NCBI GenBank assembly: GCA_019308785.1
Contig: JAFDHL010000027.1
Span: 1-35,256, forward strand
Reading direction: 5' to 3'
From: Deltaproteobacteria bacterium
GTDB lineage: Bacteria > Desulfobacterota > DSM-4660 > Desulfatiglandales > Desulfatiglandaceae
Length of the DNA: 35,256 bases
The notes beneath the pieces are model-generated. The model was not told the origin of the DNA. It was given only the letters and a program-made list of their open reading frames with translations, and did not search any database. Of this stretch, positions 8,343 through 16,801 are shown piece after piece; within the stretch, counting starts at the first letter, position 1; every line of letters starts with the position of its first letter. The position numbers and the translations under genes were made by a program.

Positions 8343-9287
8343 CTATGGTTTACCACTGACTTCTGATTGCTGATTGCTCACATAATAAATCTCTCCCGAA
8401 TGTTCTTGCTTACGAATATAGCCCTTAATGAGCAATCCCTTGACCAGATCTTCAACTTCCTCCATGGATAACGCTAATGTATTCGAGATATCAACCGGCT
8501 TAAGCGGTCTCCTTCTTATCATATCCAGAAGACTACCAGCCAGGGAATCTTTGTTTTTCCCCTTCCCCGTAACTGGATCACCGACCACAATTTCCGCCTT
8601 ATCGCCGAAAAATATCCTTATATCTTCTAACCTTCTCCTGTCAAGTGGCATGGCCTTGGAGTCTGCCGGGGGGCGCACAACCGTATTGAGTTGTATCTTG
8701 TCCGGAGAAATCTGACCGATTAATGTCTTTAGTCCTTCCACCTCTTTTCCCGTGTCATTGATCCCGGCCAGCAAGACAACCTCTAATAACAGTTGCCCTT
8801 TGTATTCCTGCCGCAGAGTCTTTAGTCCTTCAACAACCATTCCAAGCTCAAGCCCGGAATGGGGTCTGTGGATCTTCCTGAAGGTGTTTTCAAAGGCGCT
8901 TGTCAATGTCGGCATAATAACATCCGCATTCAGTGCACGCTTTCTGACCTCTTCTCTCCAGAAAAGGGAGCCGTTTGTTAAAAGGACAACCCTTTTTTCA
9001 GTCATTTTTTTGATGGCAGCAATAACCTGATCGATTTCGCAATTGAGCGTGGGTTCGCCTGAACCCGCAAGGGTTATAACATCAGACTCACTTTTGACAA
9101 GTTTCTTTCTGATTTCCTCAATGACTTCGCTGACAGGGACAAAAGGAGCTGTTTTTAGTGTCTTTGATGTGGTTCTTCCCACTTGACAGTATATGCAGTC
9201 AAAGGTACAGGTCTTCGGCGGGATCAGATCAATCCCTAATGACAGGCCCAGTCGTCTTGAGGGAACAGGGCCGAAAACGTAAGGCAT
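8343..9287 (-). CDS. Radical SAM protein, COG0731-type, with C-terminal winged-helix-like region
   Basis: This 314-residue protein opens with the subfamily signature FGPVPSRRLGLSLGID and carries the radical SAM cluster motif CTFDCIYCQ (C27, C31, C34). SGEPTLN matches the GGEP-like S-adenosylmethionine-binding motif. The C-terminal 80 residues (RRPLKPVDISNTLALSMEEVEDLVKGLLIKGYI) look like a winged helix. Members resemble the wyosine-synthesis radical SAM group in sequence but mostly have no assigned reaction; a bacterial role in tRNA wyosine formation is not expected. The ATG at 9287 has GGAG eight bases upstream. It lies about 90 bases upstream of the activase gene on the same strand. That position would allow co-expression but does not prove a shared function. 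Confidence 0.8.
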   Translation of the reverse strand: MPYVFGPVPSRRLGLSLGIDLIPPKTCTFDCIYCQVGRTTSKTLKTAPFVPVSEVIEEIRKKLVKSESDVITLAGSGEPTLNCEIDQVIAAIKKMTEKRVVLLTNGSLFWREEVRKRALNADVIMPTLTSAFENTFRKIHRPHSGLELGMVVEGLKTLRQEYKGQLLLEVVLLAGINDTGKEVEGLKTLIGQISPDKIQLNTVVRPPADSKAMPLDRRRLEDIRIFFGDKAEIVVGDPVTGKGKNKDSLAGSLLDMIRRRPLKPVDISNTLALSMEEVEDLVKGLLIKGYIRKQEHSGEIYYVSNQQSEVSGKP

Positions 9288-9310
9288 TCGTCAAACTCCG
9301 TTTGCGAACT

Positions 9311-9536
9311 TAGTTGAGTGGTTAAATGGTTAAGTAGTTGAGTGGTTAAGCCATTAAGTCGTTGAACGGTTAAATAGTTGAGTCGTGAAGTGGTTGAGTC
9401 GAGAAGAATGAAATTGTTCGGCAACGGGCTTGGTTTATGCCATTTCTTTCTCTATCCTTGTTTTGGCCTTTTACTTAAACCGATGGACAAAATGAACATC
9501 ACGACCAACTATTCAACTACTCGACTAATCGACTCT
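9311..9536. repeat. Degenerate 8-9-bp-period repeat (GTTGAGTGGTTAA), with an inverted arm
   Basis: Bases 9311-9403 consist almost entirely of variants of GTTGAGTGGTTAA and GTTGAGTCGTGAA. Bases 9502-9536 carry the reverse complement form (CAACTATTCAACTACTCGAC). The two arms could form a long imperfect hairpin between polA and the radical SAM gene. A third cluster of the same family lies at 22763-22838 between atpA and atpG. Units are too short and variable, and spacers absent, for a CRISPR. Confidence 0.7.
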
Positions 9537-9572
9537 TCATAAATATTAGTTACTTTAGTCACTTTAGTCACT

Positions 9573-12254
9573 CTAATGGGCTTCATCCCAGTTCCTACCT
9601 TCCTTAATATCAACCTTTAGCGGCACTTTCAAAGGATAAACCTCTTCCATTTCCTCCTTAATCATAGGCATAACAGCATCCAGTTCTTCCTCGGGCACTT
9701 CAAAAACAAGCTCGTCATGGACCTGAAGGAGCATCTTTGATCCAAGTTTTTCCTCTTTCAAACGATTGTGGATATTGATCATGGCCTTTTTTATCAAATC
9801 CGCTGCTGTGCCCTGGATAGGAGTATTAATAGCCATCCGTTCCGCCTCGGAGCGAATCCTATTGTTGCCGTGCTGAATATCCGGCAGATACCTTCTCCTC
9901 CCAAAAAGCGTTGAAACATACCCTTTTTCCCGCGCCTTTTTAATCGTTTTCTCCCTGTATCTTGCAACACCCTGGTATCTTTCATAATAGGCATCTATGT
10001 AATTCTTTGCTGTCTTATGTTCTATCCCCAACTCCTCGCTAAGCCTTCGAGGGCCCATGCCATAAATGATCCCGAAATTAATAGCCTTTGCAATCCGCCT
10101 CATATCAGGAGATGCCGTCCGGCTATTCTCTCCCAGGATTTCCATGGCAGTACGGGTATGAATATCCTCATCCCGCCTGAATGCTTCCATAAAGGCTTCA
10201 TCCTCAGAATAATGGGCAAATACCCTCAGCTCCACCTGGCTGTAATCAGCAGACACAAGACAGTGTCCCGTTTCTGCCACAAAACCCTTCCTGATCTCAC
10301 GGCCCTCCTCTCCACGAACAGGGATATTTTGAAGATTTGGATCACTGCTGCTAAGTCGTCCTGTGACAGTAACTGTTTGGTTATAGGACGTATGAATCCT
10401 TTCTGTAACCGGATCCACCATCTTTACCAAGGCGTCAAGGTAAGTGGATTTAAGCTTTGAAAGGGTCCTGTATCTCAATATCAGTTTTGGCATTTTATGC
10501 GGAAAGGCACAGAGTTTTTTCAAGACCTTAACATCTGTGGAGTATTTTTTTGTCTTGGCAGTCTTTCTTTGCACCGGAAGCTGGAGCTTTTCAAAAAGCA
10601 CTTCTCCCAACTGCTGTGGAGAATTGATGTTGAATTCCATACCAGCCTCATCGAAGATTCCCCTTTCAACCTCCTTTAACTGCTCGGCAAAACGTGCGGA
10701 CATCCTTTTAAAAAAGCCCGTATCAATCTTAATGCCGGCCATCTCCATATCCATGAGGACCGGTATGAGTTTCATCTCCAGTTCGTAAAAAAGATCCTCG
10801 TTTTTATCTGACCGGAGCTTCATGTCCAGGATCTTCATCAATCTGAAGGTGATATCGGCGTCTTCACAGGAATAGGCCATGGCCCTTTCCACATCTACCT
10901 CTGAAAAACTGCACGCCTTTTTGCCCTTTCCGACTACATCATCATAACTGATCATCTTGTGATTCAGATAATGCTGTGCAAGATAATCGAGATTATGCTG
11001 CCTTAGACCCGGATTGATGACATAGGATGCAATCATGGTGTCAAAGTGGATTCCCTTCAGATCCACCCCATGCCGCTTCAGAACCTCTGCGTCATATTTG
11101 ATATTCTGGCCCACCTTCCTGATCTGTTCGTCTTCCAGTACGCCTTTTAAGATCTCTGCGGCTTCCGACCAGTTTAACTGGGACGGGGCACCTAAATAAA
11201 GGTGAGCAAGGGGCAGATACGTTGCATTTCCCTCATTACAGGAAAAGGAGATACCCACAAGTTTGGCCTCAAGAGGATTCGTGCTGGTGGTCTCAGTGTC
11301 AACGGCAACCATGCCCTTTGACTTTATTTGCCTGACTAAGGCCTGTAACGACTCTCTTGAAAGACACAGGTTGTAATCCTTAGGCCCTTCTTTTCTCGTG
11401 GCAAATTGTTCCCATAAACCTTTAAATTCCTGTTCTCTGAAAATATCAGCCAATTCGTCACCAAGGGGTTCGCCCACCTTTAGCTGATCAATATTGTTGT
11501 CAACAGGTACAAAACGATCAATGGTGACCAGCTTTTTGCTTAAGACGGCATCATCCCTGAATTGCTGAAGATTTTCCTTCAACTTCTTTTTCTTTAACTC
11601 TTCGACATGATCAAACACGCCTTCAAAAGATCCGAATTCCCTGACAAGACCAACGGCCGTCTTTTCCCCCACGCCGGGAACGCCCGGAATGTTGTCCGTA
11701 CTGTCACCGGAAAGGCCCATTACATCTATGAACTTTTCAGGTTCGAGCCCATAGGTCTCTTTGAGAGATGCACGATCAGTGACCGCGTCCTTCATGGTGT
11801 CCCACATGCATACATTGGGTGTGATGAGTTGCCTGAAATCCTTATCCCCGGTCACCATAACGACCCTGAAACCCTTTTCTTCACATGCCCTGGCCAGGGT
11901 CCCGATAATGTCGTCGGCCTCATACCCCTCCTTTTCTATCATTTTTATATTCAGGTTTTTTACGATCGACTTGATGACAGGGATCTGTTCGGCCATATCA
12001 TCCGGCATTGGGGGCCGGTTGGCCTTGTAATCCGGATAAATCTTATGTCTGAATGTGGGACCCCTGGCATCAAAGACGATGGCAAGATACTCCGGTTCCT
12101 TATCCTTAAGAAGCTTGAGGACCATTTTGGTGAAGCCAAAGGAGGCGTTCGTAGGAAAGCCCTTTGAATTGGCAAGGTTCCTTATGGCATGATATGCCCG
12201 GTGGATATATGAACTCCCGTCTATAAGGTAGATTATTTCTTTCTCTTGAGGCAT
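9573..12254 (-). CDS. polA: DNA polymerase I
   Basis: This is a full-length three-domain Pol I of about 893 residues that fills gaps and removes primers in replication and repair. The 5'-nuclease domain (1-290) has GYEADDIIGTLA, TGDKDFRQL and the helix-hairpin-helix GVPGVGEKTA. The 3'-5' exonuclease looks catalytically intact: DTETT (exo I), NIKYDAEVL (exo II) and YSCEDAD (exo III). The polymerase domain has DPNLQNIPVR, motif A ADYSQVELR, motif B RRIAKAINFGIIYG and motif C QVHDELVFEV. The ATG at 12254 is preferred to an in-frame TTG at 12272 because the family starts just before the YLIDGSSY strand. The stop (9573) is preceded by a short 9-bp tandem repeat (ACTTTAGTC) lying downstream of the gene. 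Confidence 0.97.
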   Translation of the reverse strand: MPQEKEIIYLIDGSSYIHRAYHAIRNLANSKGFPTNASFGFTKMVLKLLKDKEPEYLAIVFDARGPTFRHKIYPDYKANRPPMPDDMAEQIPVIKSIVKNLNIKMIEKEGYEADDIIGTLARACEEKGFRVVMVTGDKDFRQLITPNVCMWDTMKDAVTDRASLKETYGLEPEKFIDVMGLSGDSTDNIPGVPGVGEKTAVGLVREFGSFEGVFDHVEELKKKKLKENLQQFRDDAVLSKKLVTIDRFVPVDNNIDQLKVGEPLGDELADIFREQEFKGLWEQFATRKEGPKDYNLCLSRESLQALVRQIKSKGMVAVDTETTSTNPLEAKLVGISFSCNEGNATYLPLAHLYLGAPSQLNWSEAAEILKGVLEDEQIRKVGQNIKYDAEVLKRHGVDLKGIHFDTMIASYVINPGLRQHNLDYLAQHYLNHKMISYDDVVGKGKKACSFSEVDVERAMAYSCEDADITFRLMKILDMKLRSDKNEDLFYELEMKLIPVLMDMEMAGIKIDTGFFKRMSARFAEQLKEVERGIFDEAGMEFNINSPQQLGEVLFEKLQLPVQRKTAKTKKYSTDVKVLKKLCAFPHKMPKLILRYRTLSKLKSTYLDALVKMVDPVTERIHTSYNQTVTVTGRLSSSDPNLQNIPVRGEEGREIRKGFVAETGHCLVSADYSQVELRVFAHYSEDEAFMEAFRRDEDIHTRTAMEILGENSRTASPDMRRIAKAINFGIIYGMGPRRLSEELGIEHKTAKNYIDAYYERYQGVARYREKTIKKAREKGYVSTLFGRRRYLPDIQHGNNRIRSEAERMAINTPIQGTAADLIKKAMINIHNRLKEEKLGSKMLLQVHDELVFEVPEEELDAVMPMIKEEMEEVYPLKVPLKVDIKEGRNWDEAH

Positions 12255-12354
12255 GGCCCCATCATACTTCAACGGATAACAAACCGGAAGAAATATTTAT
12301 GAAAATCCAATTTGCTTGCAAATTATTGGTAGTTGAAATTAATCCAATGAAAAG

Positions 12355-12386
12355 ATAATAGGGGACGTTGTTGACTATGTTGACAA
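12355..12386 (+). repeat. Left terminal inverted repeat of the element
   Basis: This is a 32-base perfect reverse complement of 13426-13457. It starts six bases after the transposase stop codon as read on the minus strand. Its outer end is ATAATAGGGGACG. Confidence 0.85.
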
Positions 12387-12392
12387 ACTCTT

Positions 12393-13358
12393 TCACCGCC
12401 TTTTCAATATTTTTGAAATAGCAGATGTGGACACACCCAGTTGTCGCCCTGTTTCCGCTAATGTCATCCCATATTCCGTAATCAATTGATACGCCAAATC
12501 CGACCTGATTTTTGGTATCTTTCCCCGACGGCTGCCCAACTGCATCTCTTTGAGGTTAATACCTTCTTTTTCAGATACCCCTCTGATTAGCTTTAAAGCC
12601 ATCTTCCTTTGCGTATTTCCTGAATACTGATATTTCATTCTCTCATCAGCTTCTTCAATCAATTTTTCTACAAACTCACCACTGCCCAATATCCTTTCAT
12701 CACTCAAAACCTTCTCATTGCTTCGCCTTAAAGACATTACAGCAGACCATCCACCAAGTGATCGTATTAATCCGCCACCTACCAGTTCCGGCCGCCTTCC
12801 ATCTGATAAACCGTTTTTTACATATTCACGGTAGGCTTTTCTTTCTTCTCGTTTTTTACGACCAAACCAGGATAACACATAATCCACATTCTGCCATTCA
12901 TGCATTCTTCTGCCCATCAATACGCTGTGGCCGCACCAAGGATATCTGTCAAGGCTCGATAGATCTTTAACGATTTTTGCTCTTAAGGGATTGAGATGGA
13001 TGTACCGAACAAGTTCTTGAAAATAGGCATCCTCTTCACACACAATGGATTTGTAGCGGTTTTGAAAAAGATGTCCATGTCGTTTATGGCGGAGGTTATA
13101 GCTTATCGCATACCCACTTAGCAATCTTCTCATATACTTTGAAAGACCAGGAGGACCACTGCGTAAAAGAATATGGGCGTGATTGGACATCAAGGACCAG
13201 GCATAGATTTCGGTTTTTGTATCAGAGGCAAGATCTCCAAGGCGGGTTACAAAATTCTTTCGGTCATATTGATCATCGACTATTTTTCTCTTTTCTATCC
13301 CCCTGATGATAACATGGTGCAGGGTTCCTGGGGCATCCAGCCGGGCTTGGCGGGGCAT
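12393..13358 (-). CDS. REP-associated tyrosine (Y1/IS200-like) transposase with C-terminal helix-turn-helix
   Basis: This 321-residue protein has the RAYT-type N-terminus MPRQARLDAPGTLHHVIIRG, in which the HHVIIRG strand is a family hallmark. The HUH motif is SNHAHILL (HAH, about residue 60). The helix with the candidate catalytic tyrosine is KYMRRLLSGYAISYN, followed by GHLFQNRYKS and YIHLNPLRA, all standard for Y1_Tnp proteins. About residues 240-321 add an accessory domain ending in a helix-turn-helix (TLAETGRQLGVSTSAISKIL), probably a DNA-binding module recognising the element ends. The enzyme would cut and rejoin single-stranded DNA at hairpin-forming sequences. The start is well supported: AGGAG five bases before the ATG at 13358. 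The ORF appears intact, so the element may still be active. Confidence 0.92.
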   Translation of the reverse strand: MPRQARLDAPGTLHHVIIRGIEKRKIVDDQYDRKNFVTRLGDLASDTKTEIYAWSLMSNHAHILLRSGPPGLSKYMRRLLSGYAISYNLRHKRHGHLFQNRYKSIVCEEDAYFQELVRYIHLNPLRAKIVKDLSSLDRYPWCGHSVLMGRRMHEWQNVDYVLSWFGRKKREERKAYREYVKNGLSDGRRPELVGGGLIRSLGGWSAVMSLRRSNEKVLSDERILGSGEFVEKLIEEADERMKYQYSGNTQRKMALKLIRGVSEKEGINLKEMQLGSRRGKIPKIRSDLAYQLITEYGMTLAETGRQLGVSTSAISKILKRR

Positions 13359-13425
13359 AATTACTCCTGATTAATTTCTGTGTATTGTCATTTCCATTAT
13401 TGATATCTCAAACAATTAACATACC

Positions 13426-13457
13426 TTGTCAACATAGTCAACAACGTCCCCTATTAT
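13426..13457 (-). repeat. Right terminal inverted repeat, overlapping the asmA-like 3' end
   Basis: This is the exact reverse complement of 12355-12386. Read on the minus strand it encodes the last residues (NRGRC) and the stop of the AsmA-family ORF. Confidence 0.85.
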
Positions 13458-16400
13458 GCTCCAATTCTTTGAGAAGCCCTTTGACCTTTTCCTCAAGGAC
13501 CTTTGAAGGGCTGCCCTCCTCATCACCGCCCGTAATAATCTCCTTGAGACGAGAGGGCGCAGCAAGTCCTTTCTTAATGGTCTGTACAACAGCGCCCTTA
13601 AGATCGGGGCGGAACTTGGGTGATGAAAAGGTCCCGGTGACCAGAATGGGAACTATGAGTCCAGAACGGATCTTTGCATCCCCCTGCCCCTTGAGGCTTG
13701 CCACGACCTTTGGCTCTATCCTGATGTCCAGGGTCTCCTTTACCAGATCGGCATTCCCCGAAGCCACTACCCTTATCAGGGGAGACATTAAGCTTGTCTC
13801 CTGAATGTTTACTACCCCGTCCGTAATTGTGAAGGGCACCTTAAGCTCGGAGAAGTCTGTTTTCGGCCTCGCCCCTCCCCTCTCGGCAAGACCAAAGGTG
13901 GCCTTTATGTTACGGACCATCCCGGTCAGATCGAACCCCTTTATAGTGCCGTCCTGAAGAAGGAGTTCCCCGCTTCCATTCAGGGTTTGCTTGATCCTAA
14001 CCGGATCATCTCCTGACATCCGCAGGACCATATCTGCCCGTGCAGTCCCTTCCAGGACATCCTTTTTCAACACGTCCCGAAGGAGGGGTCCGATTTGAAC
14101 CTTTTCAGCGTGGAGTTTCAGATTACTTTTCGGCATATCCTGCCGTACGTCAAATATCCCTTTAGCGGATACGACACCTCTGTACATGCTCAAATAGACA
14201 GGAGACAGATGAAAAACCCCTTTTTTCCCGATGACCTTGAGTTTGAGATTCTGAATTCGGGCATTATTGAGCTTGAGTTTCGCCGCCTGCATCGTACCAT
14301 CCAAAGTCATCTTACGGAGCGTGCTGTAATCAGGTTTCTTTTGCCCGGTCGCGGGGGTCTTCCCCTTTCCCCCGGCAACCTTTTTCTCGCCTGGAGGCGG
14401 GAGGTATCGATCCAGGTCGATATTATCAACGTCGAGCTTAAAGGTAACATCAGGTGTGTCAAAATCCTTTGCTTTGACGAAATAACTGAGCCTGGATTTA
14501 TCCACATCCATGGTTCCATCTAAGACCATGGAGTTCTTAAGATCCCCCTTCAGCCTGGCCTTAAGGCCCACCCGGGTTAAAGCCTTGGGATCGGCTGTCC
14601 TAACCGGAAAGGCTTTCCCCATATCGGCAAACAGCCTACGAGGCGAAAATGGTTGTACCTGAAGGGCAATGTCAAACCGCGGCTCATCCCGCCCTACGTC
14701 TATGCTCCCTCTAACAGATACGCCTCCCTCATGCAACTTGAGGCTCAGGGGATTGAACTGAAAGCGGCCATTTCTCCCGGTGACCTTGACATAGACATCA
14801 CGGGCTGCAACCCCTTGTGCTTTAAGCTCTCCCACCCGGATCTTACCGTCTACGATTAGCCGTCGAAGCGGCGCATAATCGGGCTTCTTTTTCCCTGAAC
14901 CGGGACTTCTCCGCTTTTCCCTGGTTCCAATGGCCTTTTTCGGGGTCGATGGTGCCAGATACTGACCCAGGTTGAGCTTATTTACATCAACTCTGAAGGT
15001 GACATCCGGTCTGGTAAGGTCTTTGGCCGTCCCAAAAAATGTCACCCTGGATTCATCCAGATCCAGAGAACCTTCCAATAGACTTATGTTCTGAAGACTC
15101 CCTTTGATTAGGGCCTTAAAGGCCAACCTGTTTAAAACGTTAGGATCGGCCGTGGCCAGGGGAATGCCCGGTTTTAGGTCAGCCAGCAGCTTTCGAGGCG
15201 AAAAAGGTGTCGCATGAATGGCAAGTTCAAACAGGGGCACATCCCGCCGGACATCCAGTGAGCCCTTTGCGGATATAGTGCCCTGATATATCTTAAGACC
15301 AAGGGTATTTAACTGAAAGAGGCCGTTTTTCCCGGTAACATTCACATGAACTTCTTGAACCTTGGCCCCCCGTGCCTTTATTTCTCCTATCCGGATCTTA
15401 CCGTCTATGATCAGCCGTCGAAGCGGCGCGTAATAGATCTTCTTTTTCACTGCTCCCGGCATTTTAGCCTTTACCCTTTCTCCCGTAATCTTCTTCTTTT
15501 CCGGGGGCGGCAGGTATCGATCTAAATCGATCTTGTCAAGATCAAAGTTAAACGCAACGTCGGGCAGATTAAACGCTTTTGCCTTCATAGAAAACGTCAT
15601 TTTGGATCCATCCAGATTCAGGAACCCGTTTGAGAGCGTTACCTGTTTAGAATCCCCCTTGACCTTGGCTTTCAGCGCCAAATCGCTCAAGGCCTTGGAA
15701 TCGGCCGTGACTACCGGAAAGGCCTGACCCAGAGCCGCCATCACCTTTCGGGGTGAAAACGGCGACACCTCCAGGGCCAGGTCAAACTGCTGCCGAGTGG
15801 CCAGGTCCACGATCTTACCCTTCAGGCCTATGTCCAGTTCATTCAGGGCCTTCACCGAAAGGCTAAGGGGAATGGTTCCCTTACCCGGGTCCTTCCCCAC
15901 AGGCCCTATACTCCCCTCTAAGGACAGCGGTTTTTTATCAAGCTGGGCCGAGAGGGCCAAACGGATCGGACGATCCAGGGAGACATCCTGGAGTCGGAGG
16001 TTAAAATCGGAGAGTTCTCTTCGTATCCCTTTGGCGTGATCAATGAACAGGACCGATCCATTTTTTATGGCAAACTCACCCACGGCTAACGACTTAATGG
16101 GAAGTGCAGTGCTGATGCCGCCTTTAGACGCCTTTGTCTCTTCCTTAGGGTGTTTGGGAGGGGCCTTTTTTGACGGCCTTCCCAGATCTTCCCAGTTTCC
16201 CCGACCATGCTTGTCTTTCTCCAGGACAACCCGGGGTCCGTCAAGCACAAACCGCTTCACCTGGATATCCTTGGATATGAGGGGCAGGAGCTTCACCTGG
16301 ACATCAAAGGACTTCACCAATACGAAATTCTTCTCCCTGAAGCCGGGTGGGTTACCCAGACGGAGATCTGACATAGCAACTCCCGCCCATGGAAAAAGCG

Positions 16401-16578
16401 AAAGCTTGATATCCCCCCCTATGGTAAAAGTACGCCCAATCGCCTCAGATACTTTTTTTTCGATCTCGGGCTTGTACGTATTTATGTCCACGAACATTGG
16501 GACGATAAGGAGGGCCGCGATAACCAGTACGACCAGGACCCCCAAGACGATAGATGTCCATTTAATTGCCTTTTTCAT
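13438..16578 (-). CDS. Large AsmA-family protein with three internal repeats, 3' end rewritten by a mobile element
   Basis: This 1046-residue protein has an N-terminal membrane anchor (about residues 8-30) followed by the AsmA signature (VDINTYKPEIEKKVSEAIGRTFTI). The rest would be a periplasmic beta-rich groove. AsmA-like proteins bridge inner and outer membranes and are thought to affect lipid transport. Residues 273 to about 828 are three tandem units of about 185 residues, each with PFSPR(K/R), TADPKAL, LDxDxSR, DLDRYLPPP and PLRRL-DGKIRxGE; these explain the excess over the roughly 620 residues of E. coli AsmA. The conserved C-terminal AsmA region (DPVRIKQTLNGSGELLLQDGT, LMSPLIRVVASG) is present. 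The last residues come from the inverted repeat of the inserted element. GGAG lies seven bases before the ATG. Confidence 0.88.
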   Translation of the reverse strand: MKKAIKWTSIVLGVLVVLVIAALLIVPMFVDINTYKPEIEKKVSEAIGRTFTIGGDIKLSLFPWAGVAMSDLRLGNPPGFREKNFVLVKSFDVQVKLLPLISKDIQVKRFVLDGPRVVLEKDKHGRGNWEDLGRPSKKAPPKHPKEETKASKGGISTALPIKSLAVGEFAIKNGSVLFIDHAKGIRRELSDFNLRLQDVSLDRPIRLALSAQLDKKPLSLEGSIGPVGKDPGKGTIPLSLSVKALNELDIGLKGKIVDLATRQQFDLALEVSPFSPRKVMAALGQAFPVVTADSKALSDLALKAKVKGDSKQVTLSNGFLNLDGSKMTFSMKAKAFNLPDVAFNFDLDKIDLDRYLPPPEKKKITGERVKAKMPGAVKKKIYYAPLRRLIIDGKIRIGEIKARGAKVQEVHVNVTGKNGLFQLNTLGLKIYQGTISAKGSLDVRRDVPLFELAIHATPFSPRKLLADLKPGIPLATADPNVLNRLAFKALIKGSLQNISLLEGSLDLDESRVTFFGTAKDLTRPDVTFRVDVNKLNLGQYLAPSTPKKAIGTREKRRSPGSGKKKPDYAPLRRLIVDGKIRVGELKAQGVAARDVYVKVTGRNGRFQFNPLSLKLHEGGVSVRGSIDVGRDEPRFDIALQVQPFSPRRLFADMGKAFPVRTADPKALTRVGLKARLKGDLKNSMVLDGTMDVDKSRLSYFVKAKDFDTPDVTFKLDVDNIDLDRYLPPPGEKKVAGGKGKTPATGQKKPDYSTLRKMTLDGTMQAAKLKLNNARIQNLKLKVIGKKGVFHLSPVYLSMYRGVVSAKGIFDVRQDMPKSNLKLHAEKVQIGPLLRDVLKKDVLEGTARADMVLRMSGDDPVRIKQTLNGSGELLLQDGTIKGFDLTGMVRNIKATFGLAERGGARPKTDFSELKVPFTITDGVVNIQETSLMSPLIRVVASGNADLVKETLDIRIEPKVVASLKGQGDAKIRSGLIVPILVTGTFSSPKFRPDLKGAVVQTIKKGLAAPSRLKEIITGGDEEGSPSKVLEEKVKGLLKELEHNRGRC
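14095..15762 (-). repeat. Three tandem ~555-bp coding repeats inside the asmA-like gene
   Basis: Three in-frame units encode about 185 residues each, starting at PFSPRKVMAA, PFSPRKLLAD and PFSPRRLFAD. Each ends just before the next PFSPR or before the HAEKV segment. The first two units share the PLRRLI(I/V)DGKIR(I/V)GE block almost exactly; the third is more diverged. The linkers after YLPPP are short, lysine- and proline-rich, and variable. Confidence 0.8.
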
Positions 16579-16801
16579 GGTAAATCTCCATAGTTGCTGG
16601 GGTCATATCTTCATATGTCACTTAATACTCCTTCTTCCAACTTTTATTTGTCAGGCTTTGAATGATAAACAAGATGTGAGTCCAGAGCATAAAGATATAT
16701 AATGTTAACAGAGCCGATATACCGTTGCAACTTTCTTTCAACTCTCAAATTAAAGCAATCAGAAAGGAATTAGGGACAAAAAAACGTGCTTTCGGGTATG
16801 T

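Larger units (their letters stand above)
12355..13457. mobile_element. 1.1-kb transposable element with perfect 32-bp terminal inverted repeats and a Y1 transposase
   Basis: Bases 12355-12386 and 13426-13457 are exact reverse complements over 32 bases (ATAATAGGGGACGTTGTTGA at the outer end). They enclose only the transposase at 12393-13358. Within each repeat the word GTTGAC occurs twice with a 3-base spacer. Identity stops precisely at both outer edges. The right repeat lies within the 3' end of the AsmA-family gene and provides its TGA stop (13438-13440). No target-site duplication is evident, which fits a Y1 (HUH) mechanism. Long terminal inverted repeats are unusual for that class. Confidence 0.85.

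Noticed and set aside
9311-9403. Possible CRISPR array
   Set aside because: Units are 8-9 bases, degenerate and directly adjoining; there are no constant repeats of 25-40 bases, no unique spacers and no cas genes.
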